The position numbers and the translations under genes are program-made. Positions 36,668-48,517 of a stretch of DNA of 64,000 nucleotides are shown here, piece by piece (positions within the stretch are counted from its first letter, which is position 1; each line of letters begins with the position of its first letter). Below the pieces are notes generated by a model, which was not told where the DNA came from, searched no databases, and saw only the letters and a list, made by a program, of their open reading frames with translations. The stretch is taken from positions 2,800,001 through 2,864,000 of the forward strand of contig JAPYXD010000308.1 in NCBI GenBank assembly GCA_030998225.1, written 5' to 3'. This DNA is from Diplolepis rosae (lineage: Eukaryota > Arthropoda > Insecta > Hymenoptera > Diplolepididae).

Positions 36668-38059
36668 CTAATAACAGAATACTGAGAAGTAGTAAACAGA
36701 CGAAACGGACATTTGTATGTGACGAATTTGAAACAGTGCCGTAGTAATAGGAACGACTTAATTGAATTGAATTGAAAACACTATTGATTTTAAGAATATA
36801 GAATCAAATTATAAGATTAATTAATATATTTAAAAATTAAATTTATGTGAGATAATCTAAAATAATATCATAAGAAGCGTTGTAATCTTTTAAGTGAGAC
36901 ATCACATTGATGCTATTTTTTCCTTCCTTTTTTATGTAAAACATTTCTGCAATTATTCTTTCGAAATAATTTGTTTCTTTGTGTAAAATTTTAATATTAT
37001 CCCAATCAAAATTATGTTGAGAACCTGTATCATTCTTATTGTTTATTCTATGTTTTGTAACAACATTATGGTATTTTTCATTTAAATTAATGTTTTTTGT
37101 GTTCATCACATCTGACAAAAAGCATTCTTCCCGTTTGACCTACATAGGTTTTTGAACAATCCAAGCATGGAATCTTATAAACTACATTTGAAATTTCGAA
37201 TTTATTAAAAGGGTCGTTTCCTAATTTTATGTATTCATCTAATTTTGAAATGTTTCTGAAAACAGTGGTTATGTTGTATTCTTTTAGTTGTCTTTTAATT
37301 TTACGAGATAAATTTCCATAATAAGGAATAGAAATTACACGTTTATAATCTATTTCTCTTTCATTATTCTTCGAATGAAAAAGGAATTTCTATCATTATT
37401 TTTTAAATAATTTCTAAATTTTCATCATGCAATTTTTCATGTGACAGTAGTATAGCAGTATCTACCAAATTTTTTATAATTGTAATTTTTTGTTGAAGAG
37501 GATGATTTGAGAAATAGTTTAAATATCTACCTGAAAACGTGTTTTTCTATGCCAGTTCGTTTCAATGATACCATCTTATTTTTGTATCATCAAAAGATTT
37601 AGAAACGAAAGTGTGTTTTCAAATTCTAATTCATATGTAAATTTTAAACGAGAATAATAAGAATTAATGTTTTCTAAAGTTTCTTTAATCATATTCTTTG
37701 GAATAATTAAAAATGTGTCATCAGCATATCTGTAGTAAGCATATATTTTTAAACTTAATTTATTTAAAACATCTTCCTCATGATCTTGTAAAACTAAATC
37801 TGCCAACATTGGAGAAATCGGAGAACCCATTGGAGTACCAAAAACTTGCTGATAATATTTGTTATCAAACTGAAAAAAAATGTTATTCATAAGGAATTCA
37901 ATACCTTTTTGAAAATCTTCTAATGGAAAATTAGTAGAACTTTTTATAAAACTCCATCTTTTCTTTATACCGTTTATTACTAAATCAAACGGAACGTTTG
38001 TAAATAAGGACGAGACATCTAATGAAATCATGATGTGATCTGTTGGAATTTTCGGTTTA

Positions 38060-39790
38060 GAAATGATACACTGAGAAACTTTCCGTTATAATAAATGATA
38101 AGATTGAATGAAGGTTTAGTACAATAGTGTTGTAAAATGAGGAAACCCGAGGTTTTATTACATTTATTCATATTATGGCATCGAAATTCAATATAGTCAT
38201 AACAGTCTTTAAAACGTGTAGAAGGAAAATTAGTATTTTAAATACCCAATATTTGAATCTCCATTCGAAAAATAAAGAGTACTAAAAAATGATATTATGA
38301 TTACTAAGTTTTCTAAAAATAAATCTAATACGTCGAACAATGAATATTATAATCTAGAAACCATATTCGAAAAATTTATATTATGAATATGAACTTGCCA
38401 GAAACCTTGCGACGAGCAGCAAAAATCAAAACATTCATTCTCGGTTGTTCGTTTAATTCGTTTCAGAATGTCGTCTGAGTGCTTCCGACGTTATGCGAAT
38501 AGCTTCGTAGACTCGAATCCAAGTCTGCCCAATGCCCAACTCATTAGTGGCTTATAAGCGACATTTATTTCGGAATATGGCAAGCGAGAATAGCCGAGAG
38601 ACTTTAGGCGTTAGGAATGCGTTTAGTTAATGTAGATATAGGTAGAGTTAGGGAGTTCGAATCCAAAAGCGATTCTGAAATTTAATTTCAAGCGTACACT
38701 GTAAAAAATGATCTAGGGAAAATTATGGAAGATTCGTAAAATCACAGCGCTTCTCTGTGTAAATTTACTTAGTTCCGTAAATTTATATTGATGGAGGATG
38801 TGATTTTCCGACAAGTGTGTAAAATCACTTCGATCAGCGTTGGACATAAAATGACCCTGGTGAAGCGATGTAAAATCGCATCGTCTGTCGTATGAATTTT
38901 ACAAACGTAAACTGAAATTTTGTTTGAGGTTTGCGCAAAATTACCGCCTAGCTGTAAATTTCCAGATGAGAATTTAATCTTCATTTCGCTGTTCGTAATT
39001 TTCAGTTCACTTTAAGAATTTTACGTTTCCGAGATCTGCATTCGCTGTTTGGTTGTTTTCAATTCTTCATGTCGTTATTATAAACCCGACATTTTGGAAA
39101 TACATAATTCTACATAATCATCATTTATTTAATACATTACATATTATAAATTCCAACTAGCACCGATAAATCCTGTACCACAAAATGAAGTAATAACTGA
39201 AATTTTATACAATTTATATAAACCCTACGCGATTTAATTTTGAATTATAAAATAATAAGAAATGTGCGAAACTAAATCGTGAAGGGCTTGTAAAAATCGT
39301 TTAAAACTTCAGTGATTACTTCGTGTTCAATTTTGCAGTTTAAGATTTATTATTGTCAGTTTAAACTGAAAATATTTCATTTATTAAGTAAATACAATTA
39401 TCTAAAGTTCTCAATAAAGAATTTTAATAATGTATATATATATATAATAATCCAGGATGTGGATGGGAAATTCCACCCATTAATTGAATTTTCCATCCAA
39501 AGCCGGAATTTTCGTTCAACGTTACGTATAATTACGATCAAGTTTAGGAATAATACAGTAGCACTAAAATATAATTTATTTTTATGATTTACTCTAATGA
39601 AAAGTCTCTCAGTGTATCCTTGAAAATAAATGAATTTTTAACTTGTGAATTTGGAGATGGTAAAGACTTCCTTAGGATTTTTGCAAACACTTTGACATGT
39701 AATAAGTGGGAGTGTTAATTAGACTGGACGTAGAGGAAAATTTTGTTTATGGATTTACGGTACACAAATATTTTTGGAACGATTGTGTTG
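38060..39790. other. Insertion inside the element B gene
   Basis: It separates the N-terminal and palm parts of the PLE gene. It contains a tRNA-derived SINE head (38579-38671) followed by a segment with repeated GTAAAATC words (38700-38950). I see no TIRs or ORFs that identify it. Confidence 0.4.
38579..38671 (+). repeat. tRNA-derived SINE, copy 1
   Basis: TAGCCGAGAGACTTTAGGCG is an A-box-like sequence of serine/leucine tRNA type, and GAGTTCGAATCC is a B box about 50 bp further on. Closely similar copies lie at 57529 and, inverted, at 62606. The body downstream is only partly shared. Confidence 0.6.
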
Positions 39791-40773
39791 TTTAAAGAAA
39801 TATCTTTCTTTGTTACATTTTATCCTAAAAACTCCTTTGCCCTCCAATTTTCTAACAGTTTATAAGTATCTTTTTTCATAAGTTTGAGGGTATTGTAATT
39901 TATTTTTTTGTAAGTAGAATTGTCATTCAAAAGTTGAAAGATTTTTTGATTGTAATCAAAACGATTTAAAATTACCATAATATTGCCTTTGTCAAATTTA
40001 GTGATGAATAATTCACTGTTTTTTTTTGTAAAAACAATTTGATTTCTTTTAAATTTTTGGCTCTGGATTTATCGATTGCAGAAATTTTTTTCGAACTATT
40101 TAAAAAATTTGAAGTAGTATTTAAAAGTTTATGTCTAAGTTCTTCTCTTTCTTTTTCTTTATTAATTTTTTCCATATTTGATTTTATATCCTTTATAATT
40201 TCAAAAACCATGTCCTTCGTTTTAGTCAAAAAAGACGAACTGAAATTATTTCCTAATCTTAGAACATCATTTACATTGTCTGGAATGGGAGCATCAGTAC
40301 AATTAACTATCCACGGATCTTTAAATTCTTTATTTTTATGACATTCGTTATTGAAATTTTCCTTATGTTTGTTTAATTGTATAGTATTATCTATTTGTTT
40401 ACTATGTTTTAAATTTGACAATTTTGTATTTAAAGTTTTTTTTCTTTTATTATTACTAATTTTTTGTAAATTTAATTTAAATTCAATAATATTTTGAAAA
40501 ACTTCCACAGGTAATAATTTGTTTAATCGAATTAGACAAAAATTGGAATTTAAAAAGTTTTAAAATTGACCTATGTGTTTTATGAACAAATTCGACGAAT
40601 GTTCCAATTTTACTATTTTTTGGCAAAAATTTTTAACAAAATTTTAACTTTGTGATGACAGGGTTATTAAAAAGCGATTGGCGATATGTACTTTAATGTG
40701 TGTCAACAAAATGCGACAGAATATCATTTGTATGGTATTTTGATTGGTATTGGTATTTTGATTTTTATATACA

Positions 40774-42844
40774 CTCGAGATTCCCTATAAAGAGAAGCTC
40801 GAGCATCGGAGACCTCTCCGCATCAAGCGCGAGAGGGATACCCTCCATACCCTACTTGTTGCTATGCGCTGTTATGCACATTATATGATGCGTGCAGTCA
40901 GTCTGTCAGTGATGCCATGTGAATAATTATATGTATTGGATGTATAACTTAATTTGTGCGGTTTTTTTTCAAAATTTGAACGTATATTTGAGAAAAACAT
41001 GTACAATAGTATTATTCAAAGTATTGCTCATCTGAAGCTATGACTTTTTCCCATCTTTCTGGCAATTTGTGGATTCGATCCCAAAAGAACTGCGCCGGCT
41101 TAGCGGCCAACAATGAATCAAGCCAATTTTTGATACCCTGTTCTGATGTGAATCGTATTCCAGTGAGGGCGTTCTGCATCGACCGGAACAAATGGTAGTC
41201 AGAAGAAGCAAGGTCTGGGCTATAAGGCGGGTGGGTTAAAACTTCCCATTCACTGTTTTCTAAATAGTTCTTAACCGGAATAGCAACATAGGGCCGAGCG
41301 CGGTCATATTGCTCTCTTTAAACGGATTAATTGTGTTCGGTAGCGTTCTCCATTGATGGTTTCACCCGGTTTTAGCAGCTCATAATAAAGCACACCCTTC
41401 TGATCCCACCAAATACAGAGCATTACCTTCGCGCCATGGATATTCGGCTTTGCCATTGATTTGGCTGGTTGGCTCGGTTTCACATATGATTTTCTGCGCT
41501 TGGGGTTGTCGTAATGGATCCATTTTTCATCACCAGTAACAATCCGATGCAAAAACGACTTCTTTTTGTGGCGTTCCAGCAGCATTTCGGACATGCAAAA
41601 CCGCCTTTCAACGTCTCTCGGCTTGAGTTCATGTGGAACCCAATTTCCTTGCTTTTAAATGTATCCGGCTGCTTTTAAACCTTTTTTAAATGGCTGCTTG
41701 AGTGACTCCCAAAGATTCTGCGAGCTCTTCTTGTGTTTGGCAACAATCTTCATCGAGTAATGCTTCCAGTTCTTCATCTTCAAACTTTTTTGGCTGCCCA
41801 GGACGTTCTTCGTCTTCCAAGCCAAAATCACCACTTTTAAATCGTGCAAAACACTCTTGGCACGTTCGCTCAACTAGAGCAAGTTCACCATAAACTTCCA
41901 CCAAAATACGATGACTTTCGGCAGCAATTTTCTTCATATTAAAGTAATGAAGAAGAACTACCCGCAAAAACACTTTTTCAGGCCCAAAGTTCGACATATT
42001 TGAGTGAAAAAAAATTATTGTTGTTTACACTTCAAATGAATGACATATACTGAAAAAGACGCACAATGACAATGGCTTTCCAACGCATGTTCGGAATATT
42101 GGAACGATGAAATAATAATCAAGTTACGCCATCTCTGAGAAAACCGCACGAATTAAGTTATAGATCCAATACATAGTAAAAAAGCGTATAAAAAAGATTT
42201 TTTCGAGTATTCAACAAAAAAAAATACTAAAAATATAATAGTATAATAATAAAAATATCTATGCTTATCAGGTGTATTTTTGAATATTTCCAGAAAAAAA
42301 GAAAAGTCTTGATGATAAATGTAATAAACAGTAATATAAATGTTAAAATGTTGCTGTTGGTTTTCATTTATAAAAAATGCGTAGTATTGATCACAATAAT
42401 AAACTGCGCAAAATTATACATACTGATTAATTGTAATTATATAAAACCATACATATTGTTTAAAAAGGGAGAATTTTACTTATCTACAGTAATATGTGAA
42501 ATATCAAAATTTCCAAAAAAACGTATGCAATTTTAATATTCGATAACCGACTTTACTCCAAAATATTGAAAACTCCAGATTGGAAAAATTAAATATTAAA
42601 TTTTTCATTTCAACTACTGTAAATTTACACAATTAAGTAGTTTTTCAATAATTGACCAATTATTTTCTTATTAATTTGTGATAAAAGCCATCAAACTCAT
42701 TGATTACTGTTTCAAATTCGAGCGCGCTTCATTCAGTAGTAGTGGGGGAAGAGGGGTCGATCGTCTGCTCGTTGTGGGGACCGTGATGCGCTCGCATAAG
42801 GGAGGCCTTGTTACGGGGAATCTCGTTATAGGGAATCTCGGGGG
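40774..42844. mobile_element. Unclassified DNA transposon, TACA duplication
   Basis: Splits the right arm of element B; the uninterrupted arm is seen inverted near 35274. It is flanked by TACA (40770-40773 and 42845-42848). Ends are CTCGAGATTCCCTATAA and the inverted CCCGAGATTCCCTATAA, with a second GAATCTCG copy just inside the right end (42817-42826). Apart from a nested mariner the rest (about 840 bp) has no ORF of note. A 4-bp duplication and these termini do not match a superfamily I can name. Confidence 0.55.
40936..42170 (-). mobile_element. Near full-length mariner with broken transposase
   Basis: Length is 1235 bp, close to a complete mariner. TIRs begin TTGGATGTATAACTTAATTT and TTGGATCTATAACTTAATTC and are flanked by TA (40934-40935, 42171-42172). 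On the minus strand the transposase starts MSNFGPEKVFLRVVLLHY at 41997, with KSGDFGLEDEERPGQPKKF and a helix-turn-helix to about 41686. Then come shifted frames: MLLERHKKKSFLHRIVTGDE with the first catalytic Asp at about 41530, a degraded YDRARPYVAIPV holding the second, and SPDLASSDYH holding the third. At least two frameshifts and one stop make it non-functional, but all three acidic positions remain. Confidence 0.85.
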
Positions 42845-42943
42845 TACATATATTTAAGAAAAAATTTTATGTTTGTTAATCTCAAGATTTTCTTTTTTTT
42901 GTATAATTATTATAGAATTTCAACATCAAACAAATTGTAAAAT

Positions 42944-42977
42944 CTCAAGAGGATGACATAGTAGTCATCGAAATGTT
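42944..42977 (+). ncRNA. Decayed hammerhead-like motif, element B right arm
   Basis: Inverted partner of 35141-35175. It reads CTCAAGA instead of CTGAAGA and GAAATG instead of GAAACG, while the outer part of the hairpin stem (ATGAC/GTCAT) is preserved. The core changes suggest loss of function. Confidence 0.45.
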
Positions 42978-43221
42978 ATTAAAGAAATTATAGAAAACAT
43001 CCAGATTGTCCGAGGTTTGTCATTTTCCTGCTTTCAATGAAGAAAATTTGTCAGTCGTTAATATCTTATAAGTTTAATTAATTTTCTGAATTTGATGAAC
43101 CATTTTACAAATTTTTGAAATAAAAAGAAAGTTTTTCATTCTAAATCACTTACATCGAAATTACAATATATCCAAAATTTATGTCAATTATTATTGTCAA
43201 ATCTACACTGAGGAAAATATA

Positions 43222-43797
43222 CCTTTTGATAGCGCCTCTTTTGAAAATCCGATTTTCGGTACCTGCGAAGCGGGACGAAACTGCGATTTTCAACTCTAGC
43301 GGCGAAACTTTAAAGGCAGGGTTGCAAACCGCACTTTCATCCCGCTTTACAGGTACCAGAAATCAAATTCTCAAAACAGTTGCTATGAAAAATACTATAC
43401 ATTACTCGAAACAAAACACAGCGAATGCAACTCGTGTGGCTGCAGACCTCGCTTCGCTCGGGCAGCAAACTTCACACTCGTTTGCAATCGCTGTGTTTCG
43501 CCCCTTGTAATTTAATATACTATTTCATAGCGCCTCCTTTGAAAATCCGACTTTCGGTACCTGTAGAGCGGGTTGAAACTACGATTTTCAACCCTAGGGT
43601 TGAAAGTCGCTGTTTCAACCCGCTCCACAGTTACAGCCAATCAGATTCTCAAAAGAGTTGCTATGAAAAATAGTATACATTACTCGAAAAAAACAGAGCG
43701 AAAGCATTTCGTGTGATTGCAGCCCTCGTTTCACTCGGGCAGCAAACTTCACACTCATGCAATCGCTCTGTTTCGACCCTTGTAATGTAATATACTA
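43222..43797. mobile_element. Two palindromic MITEs, direct tandem
   Basis: Same family as 27191-27768, but the two copies (about 43222-43515 and 43522-43797) are arranged head to tail. Each contains both palindromes, from ATAGCGCCTC to CCCTTGTAAT. One copy has the variant ATCCGACTTTCGGTACCTG. Confidence 0.6.
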
Positions 43798-45015
43798 TTG
43801 TTTCTTCTTTTTTTAGGCGAAACTCTCCTATAATTTATGGCATTTTAACCCCGGAAAATCCTTATAGATCATTTTCCTTTTTTTATCGGACTTTTTCCTT
43901 CTTTTTTAATCGGACTTTTTCCGACGCAAAAAAAAGCAAAAATTTCTTTTTCCTTTTATTGATCCTTTTCTCCTTCTTTCCTCTTCTCTTTTCACATTTC
44001 TACCTTCATTTTTCTACTTATCATTGACAACCTGTCTGAAAGGAGAAATTATTCAGACTTTTATTATCATGCACAATTATGAAACAATTTTAGTAATTAT
44101 ATTAAACAATTGAAACATTTAGGTAGTAAAGTTGAAGAAATTTAAAAATATTTCTGCTCCAAGCTGGGTTCGAACCCGCGCACTCGTGGTCCGTAGGCTA
44201 GAACGTAGACCGCTGACCTGTGAAATCATTGCAACGGCACTTCGATTTTATTAGTTACATGACGCAGAGCCTGAGATGCCCCATTTTCTTACGAGTTTTA
44301 CTTTGAAAAATCCGGCTGTTGTTGGTGAAATCGTTTCCCAACCGTAAAAAAACACATTTTTTTCTAAATGCAGATCCCACATAGCGAAACCATCGGTTTT
44401 GCCAAATAACTTTATTTAATAAGTAAATGGAAAGACCAACTAGCAAAATCGTATTATCAAATCGGAAAACAGGAAAAAACACCATACGTTTCAAAACGTT
44501 TTTAAGTATTGTGTCTTTGAGAACTCGAAAATCAAGCTTAAAATCAATGACAATCGCAACAGATGCGCTTCTCGGATAATAATGTGAAGACCGTCGTTCA
44601 ATTTTTCATGATGTTTCATTTTTAAAAAAAAGTATTGAAAAACATCAACCATACCGTAAATATGCAGATGGTCCTTAGTAATTGAAAACTTTATAAAGTC
44701 ATTTTTTTTAAATTAAAATTTTATAAAATTAGTGACTTTTTATAAAGTCAACTTTATAACAATTTTTATAAAAATTGTCCTTATGAAATGCGTTTTTTTA
44801 TAAAAATATGAAACTTTATAAAATCACTGACTTTTATAAAGTTTTTTCATTTTACAAAGGTACAATTCTTTGTAAAAACTCTCAACTTTGTAAAATTTTT
44901 ATGTAGTTGACTTTATTAAAAATTGGTATTTTTATAAAGTTTTTATAAAATGACTTTATATGAAATGTTTAGAATGTTTGTAAAGTTTGTATCTAGTATT
45001 TTTTTAAAGATTGAT
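43798..45015. other. AT-rich sequence with TTTATAAAGT array
   Basis: From about 44690 to 45010, short words TTTATAAAGT and ACTTTATAAAA recur many times. The same composition resumes at about 46340-46520 beyond the next MITE, which probably split one repeat tract. No gene is supported; the ORF at 44255-44494 has no recognisable domain. Confidence 0.45.
44160..44232 (-). repeat. tRNA-like B-box sequence
   Basis: The minus strand has GCGGGTTCGAACCCAGCTTG, a perfect B-box core with a T-arm hairpin, preceded by AGGTCAGCGGTCTACG as a weak A box. No full cloverleaf can be drawn by eye. Probably tRNA-derived. Confidence 0.3.
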
Positions 45016-46232
45016 TTAAGGGGGTACTATGGTAATCTTTTCTCAAACAATCGAAATTTTTTTTTTGCAGTTTCGGTTACTTTAAACCCTAAAGTATAAT
45101 GTATAAACCTCCCTGTACTTCAGATGATATCGAAAAGGATATCGAAAAGTGATAAAAAATGAGATTTGCCGCAAGGGGTCGAGCGCGCGGATAAAGCAGC
45201 TGGCGCGTCGAGTTAATCAGTGACCTTGAAAACTATGGAAAACATACGCAACTTGCAAAATGTTTCAATAACTGACAAAATTTATTTATGAAAATTCTGT
45301 AAACAAATTGTAAATGTCAAAATGTTTCCAGATTTGTAATCAGTGACTTTGAAAACTATGGAAAACATGCAACTTGCAAAATTTTTCAATAATTGAGAAA
45401 AATTATTTATAACAATTGTGTAAAGAAATTATAAATATCAAAATGGTTCCAGATTTGTAATCAGTGACCTCGAAAACTATGAAAAACATATGCAACTTGA
45501 AAAATGTTTCAACACTTCAGAAAATTTATTTATAAAAATTGTTTAAACAAATTAATTTTATAAATATGATAGCAGATTCGTGATCAGCGACCCAAAAAAC
45601 AATATTCATATTCAAGTTGTGCGATATTCAAGTTGTGAAAAAATAATTTTTATCACCATTCTTATGATGATGATAGTTATAATTTTTTGCAAAATCTTTA
45701 ACTGCGTTTTTCTCAAAACTGTGTTTTTTAAACTGGTGCCCACGATTCCGGCCCGTCTACTTGGCCGATTTGCCTACTTTTTTTTTTAAATGTTCAGAAA
45801 ACACCTGGCTATGGAATGACCCATGACCATTACTGTAAGTTAATATTTAACAACGTTATGACACAATTATTTACAAAACACAGGCGAAAAAAAAGAAAAA
45901 AAATGAAAAGTTGCACTGTTTGTTTATTTATGAAGAAATTTTTTTTCGTCATGGGTCATGAGATAGCCATTCATATGTACTTCAAAATAAAATTTGTTTC
46001 GTATGTTTCAGATCATCCACAATGGAGAAATCGTGGGCACCACTTTTAAACATGGCGTCCTATGGTCCCCTATATCTACACCGGATATTAACAAAAATTA
46101 ACAACCTAAATTTTTTTATACTCTCCATAACGTGTACTAAAACTTACAAAAATATTTTGACTACAGAATAAAAATTTGTGCACAAATAAAATTCTTGAAA
46201 AAAAAGTCATTATTACCATAGTACCCCCTTAA
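45016..46232. mobile_element. piggyBac-like MITE with TTAA ends
   Basis: TTAAGGGGGTACTATGGTAA at 45016 is matched inverted at the right end (46213-46232), and both ends lie at TTAA, the piggyBac target. The interior holds three to four imperfect repeats of about 125 bp (45218-45590) and no transposase. Confidence 0.65.
45218..45590 (+). repeat. ~125-bp tandem repeat in the MITE
   Basis: TCAGTGACCTTGAAAACTAT recurs with small changes near 45218, 45340 and 45463, with a decayed fourth near 45583. Each unit also contains GCAACTTGCAAAATGTTTC and CAGATTTGTAATCAGTGAC-type blocks. Confidence 0.7.
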
Positions 46233-46848
46233 TGTCAACATTATAAAAAACTTATAGATTATGAGTATTAATAACCCTAGCGTTCAGCCAGTTCGCTAGG
46301 GAATCTAATTTTAATAAAACTGAATAAGTGTATCAATTTTGTACATAGTAAACCTTATGAAAATTTTATAAAGTTTCCTGTTTTTATAAAGAACTTTTTT
46401 TATTAAAAGACGAAACTTTATAAAATTTTTGTATAGTTGACTTCATGAAAAGTCATTAATTTTATAAAGTTTTGTCTTTTCATATAAAGTAGCGTTTTAT
46501 AAAAAAAATCAAAAATTTATAAATATTTTTTCAAGTTCACTTCCTCAAATAGATACACGTACACATGTACGCTGAGTCACTTTTCGCGCCAAGAATACAC
46601 TACTGCATTCGAGCATGACGCACGTCTGTATACACACTTACACAAGTACCATACACTGCTCACGTGAGCACGCCGCACACTAATGCATGGAGTTGTGTAT
46701 AGTTGATGCCATCAGTCCGAGAAAAACCAGTAAAATCTGCCTTTAACTTGAGGTTTTTATTCCAATAATTTATCGGAAATCCGACGGACCATAGAGAGTC
46801 CCATAATTTATCGGACTTTTTTAGAATCAGTTACTGTACATATTTTCC
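46233..46848. other. AT-rich sequence, no gene seen
   Basis: It continues the TTTATAAAGT-type tract to about 46520 and then turns into mixed sequence (46540-46700) with ACACGTACACATGTACGC-like words. Confidence 0.35.
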
Positions 46849-47570
46849 TTAAGGGGGTTTCCTCATCAGTCAGCTTCAAAAAACCGATTTTTTTTTGTTG
46901 CTTCAATCGTTAGAATTATCATCTGAGAATATTCTTGCAAAGTTTCAAAGTATAGCTGATTCACATCTCATGCCTGTAAGTTTCCTTTAATTTGATTTTT
47001 TTCCTTCGAAAACTTTGAAGCCCATTTTATGAAAACCATGTTTTTTGAAATTCCGTACACGATTACAAAAAAACTATAAAAGCTATATATACAAGTAAAA
47101 CACTGTTTTTTAGATAATTTAATTGTGCACAGACTGAGTTTAAAAAATGTATTAAAAATCTCATTTTACAATGTTATTAACGCACTTACTGCTAAAAAAA
47201 GGCCGAAAAATCGAGTACTTTATTAAAAAATGACTAAAATATTCAAATTTCGACTTTCAATCACCATAATAGACTATACTGTGCAGAAAAGCCTTCCGAA
47301 TAAGGAAGTATTTTAATTTTTTGTTTCAGGTAAGAATTACGGGCTGAATTTTTCACGGAGTTTGAGTTGTCCGCGGCGAGCTTCTGCGCGAGATTGTTTA
47401 TAAATCCGCCATTTTTATTTATTTTGACATTCAAAAAACTTTTTATTGTTGAATAAATATATGTTCAAAAATACGCAAAATATCATTTGTTTCTCTTGCT
47501 GTTTTCATGTTTAAAAAAAAACCTAAAAAACCACCTTTTTTATGAGCCACTGATGAGGAGACCCCTTTAA
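46849..47570. mobile_element. Second TTAA-bounded MITE
   Basis: Left end TTAAGGGGGTTTCCTCATCA; right end is the inverted AGGGGTCTCCTCATCAGTGG followed by TTAA (47567-47570). Its termini share only TTAAGGGGGT with the MITE at 45016, so it is a separate family. No ORF. Confidence 0.6.
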
Positions 47571-47889
47571 GTAAGGTACGATTTTCGTCAAAAATTGAAT
47601 AACAACTTCCCTATAAAAAAAAAGTAAATACTTTCAATTTTTATCCTCTTATTTCACTTTTGTAATAGTATATGGGTCATTCCATATTAGATTGACAGTC
47701 GATGTCGCAGATTTGAACGAGATAATTTTTTTTCGGTTCTCTATCAACAATAAATAGACATGTATTTTTTGTTTGGCCAAAAAAAATTTTTTTACAAGTA
47801 TAGGATTGTTCGAATTTTCTAAGAAATTATATTTTCGACAAAGCAAGCGCACTTTCAAGCCTGTTTATCTTGAAAACAATTGTTCCCAC

Positions 47890-47935
47890 TGTTACGTCAC
47901 AAGTATGTAAATACTTACTTTGATCGAAGATTCCA
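47890..47935 (-). repeat. Remnant of the 3' LTR
   Basis: TGTTACGTCACAAGTATGTA and the next bases to GATTCC match the 5' LTR end at 54916-54957, with one 4-bp insertion. Similarity then stops abruptly, so about 730 bp of the LTR are missing. What follows inward is the CARD-ORF segment. Confidence 0.7.
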
Positions 47936-48009
47936 AGAATAGAAAAATGTTTTATCGTTACATATGTATACTTTTGGAGTTATTGATTTACTTTTTGTAT
48001 TTTGCGTTC

Positions 48010-48291
48010 CTAGTTCATTATATCCAACATGTCGGTTATGACAATGTGATTTGATAGCCGTAAACTGAGAAGTAAATTTTTGTATGCGTCCGGTCCTCTT
48101 GTTTTGATTGTTGAAAAAATGTCTTTTATTATATCTGGATTGTTTAGGTTTCTGCTCCATGTGGGAATATTACAGTCATCTTTGTTAAAAATTCCAGTTT
48201 GAATTAAATATGGCCAGAGAGCTACCATGTCGATAAAACAGGGAACTATTTCAATGAGATCATCTATGCGTTTGCGATGAATTTGTTCCAT
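48010..48291 (-). CDS. CARD-domain protein, caspase (Dronc)-like
   Basis: A 93-residue ORF starting at the ATG at 48291 is nearly all one domain. HRKRIDDLIEIVPCFID, LWPYLIQTGIFNKDDC, IPTW, IIKDIFSTIKTRGPDAYK and LLLSLR match the spacing of a caspase recruitment domain, including the RGP-A turn before helix 5. It most resembles N-terminal domains of insect initiator caspases such as Dronc; no protease domain follows. CARDs bind partner CARDs in apoptosis complexes, so a lone CARD could act as a decoy, but that is inference. It lies after integrase, inside the retrotransposon borders, where the 3' LTR should be. TTATTCCAG, a splice-acceptor-like sequence, ends 5 bases before the ATG, so it may be a captured exon. 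Between it and integrase is only AT-rich DNA with an (AT)n run at about 48460-48480. Confidence 0.6.
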   Translation of the reverse strand: MEQIHRKRIDDLIEIVPCFIDMVALWPYLIQTGIFNKDDCNIPTWSRNLNNPDIIKDIFSTIKTRGPDAYKNLLLSLRLSNHIVITDMLDIMN

Positions 48292-48517
48292 TATATCTGG
48301 AATAATGTGTTATGTCTGAAATTTCATTTTTATTTTGTTTTATATATTTTTATTTCTTATTTTATATATAAAATATATATTTTCAAAAAACAAATTTTAT
48401 TTTTTATATTTTTACTATTTATCGACAAATTAAAATTTCTATATCTTTATTTAAATTGCATATATATATATATATATATTTTTATAATTAAAGTACAGAT
48501 ATTTTATTTTTATTTAT

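Larger units (their letters stand above)
36843..40508 (-). pseudogene. Decayed Penelope-like RT/GIY-YIG gene of element B
   Basis: Read on the minus strand. The N-terminal part (40508 to about 39800) includes EFKDPWIVNCTDAPIPDNV and, in other frames, FDKGNIMVILNRFDYN, matching the DKGN block of PLEs. The palm follows at about 38060-37576 with MISLDVSSLFTNVPFD, GTPMGSPISPMLADLV and the catalytic YRYADD. The GIY-YIG region is at about 37200-37100 (IPCLDCSKTYVGQTGR) and ends near 36843. Frameshifts and stops separate these parts, and 1.7 kb of unrelated sequence (38060-39790) replaces the fingers region. The gene cannot be functional. It belongs to a different PLE lineage from element 2 (YADD rather than YVDD, and different arms). 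Confidence 0.85.
35077..43079 (-). mobile_element. Element B: older inverted-arm Penelope element
   Basis: The left arm (35078-35497) is repeated inverted at 40529-40773 plus 42849-43042; the split is caused by a later transposon. Both arms end in CTTCATTGAAAGCAGGAAAA and carry an RNA hairpin with GATGAC/GTCATC stem. A tail of about 37 bp (43043-43079) follows the right arm. An imperfect 11-13 bp repeat, AATTTTTTCTGAA and AATTTTCTGAA, flanks the whole and may be the target-site duplication. Inside is a decayed minus-strand PLE gene. The arms carry no satellite and are shorter than in elements 1 to 3, but the layout (inverted arms, hairpin, one-sided tail) is the same. Confidence 0.65.
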
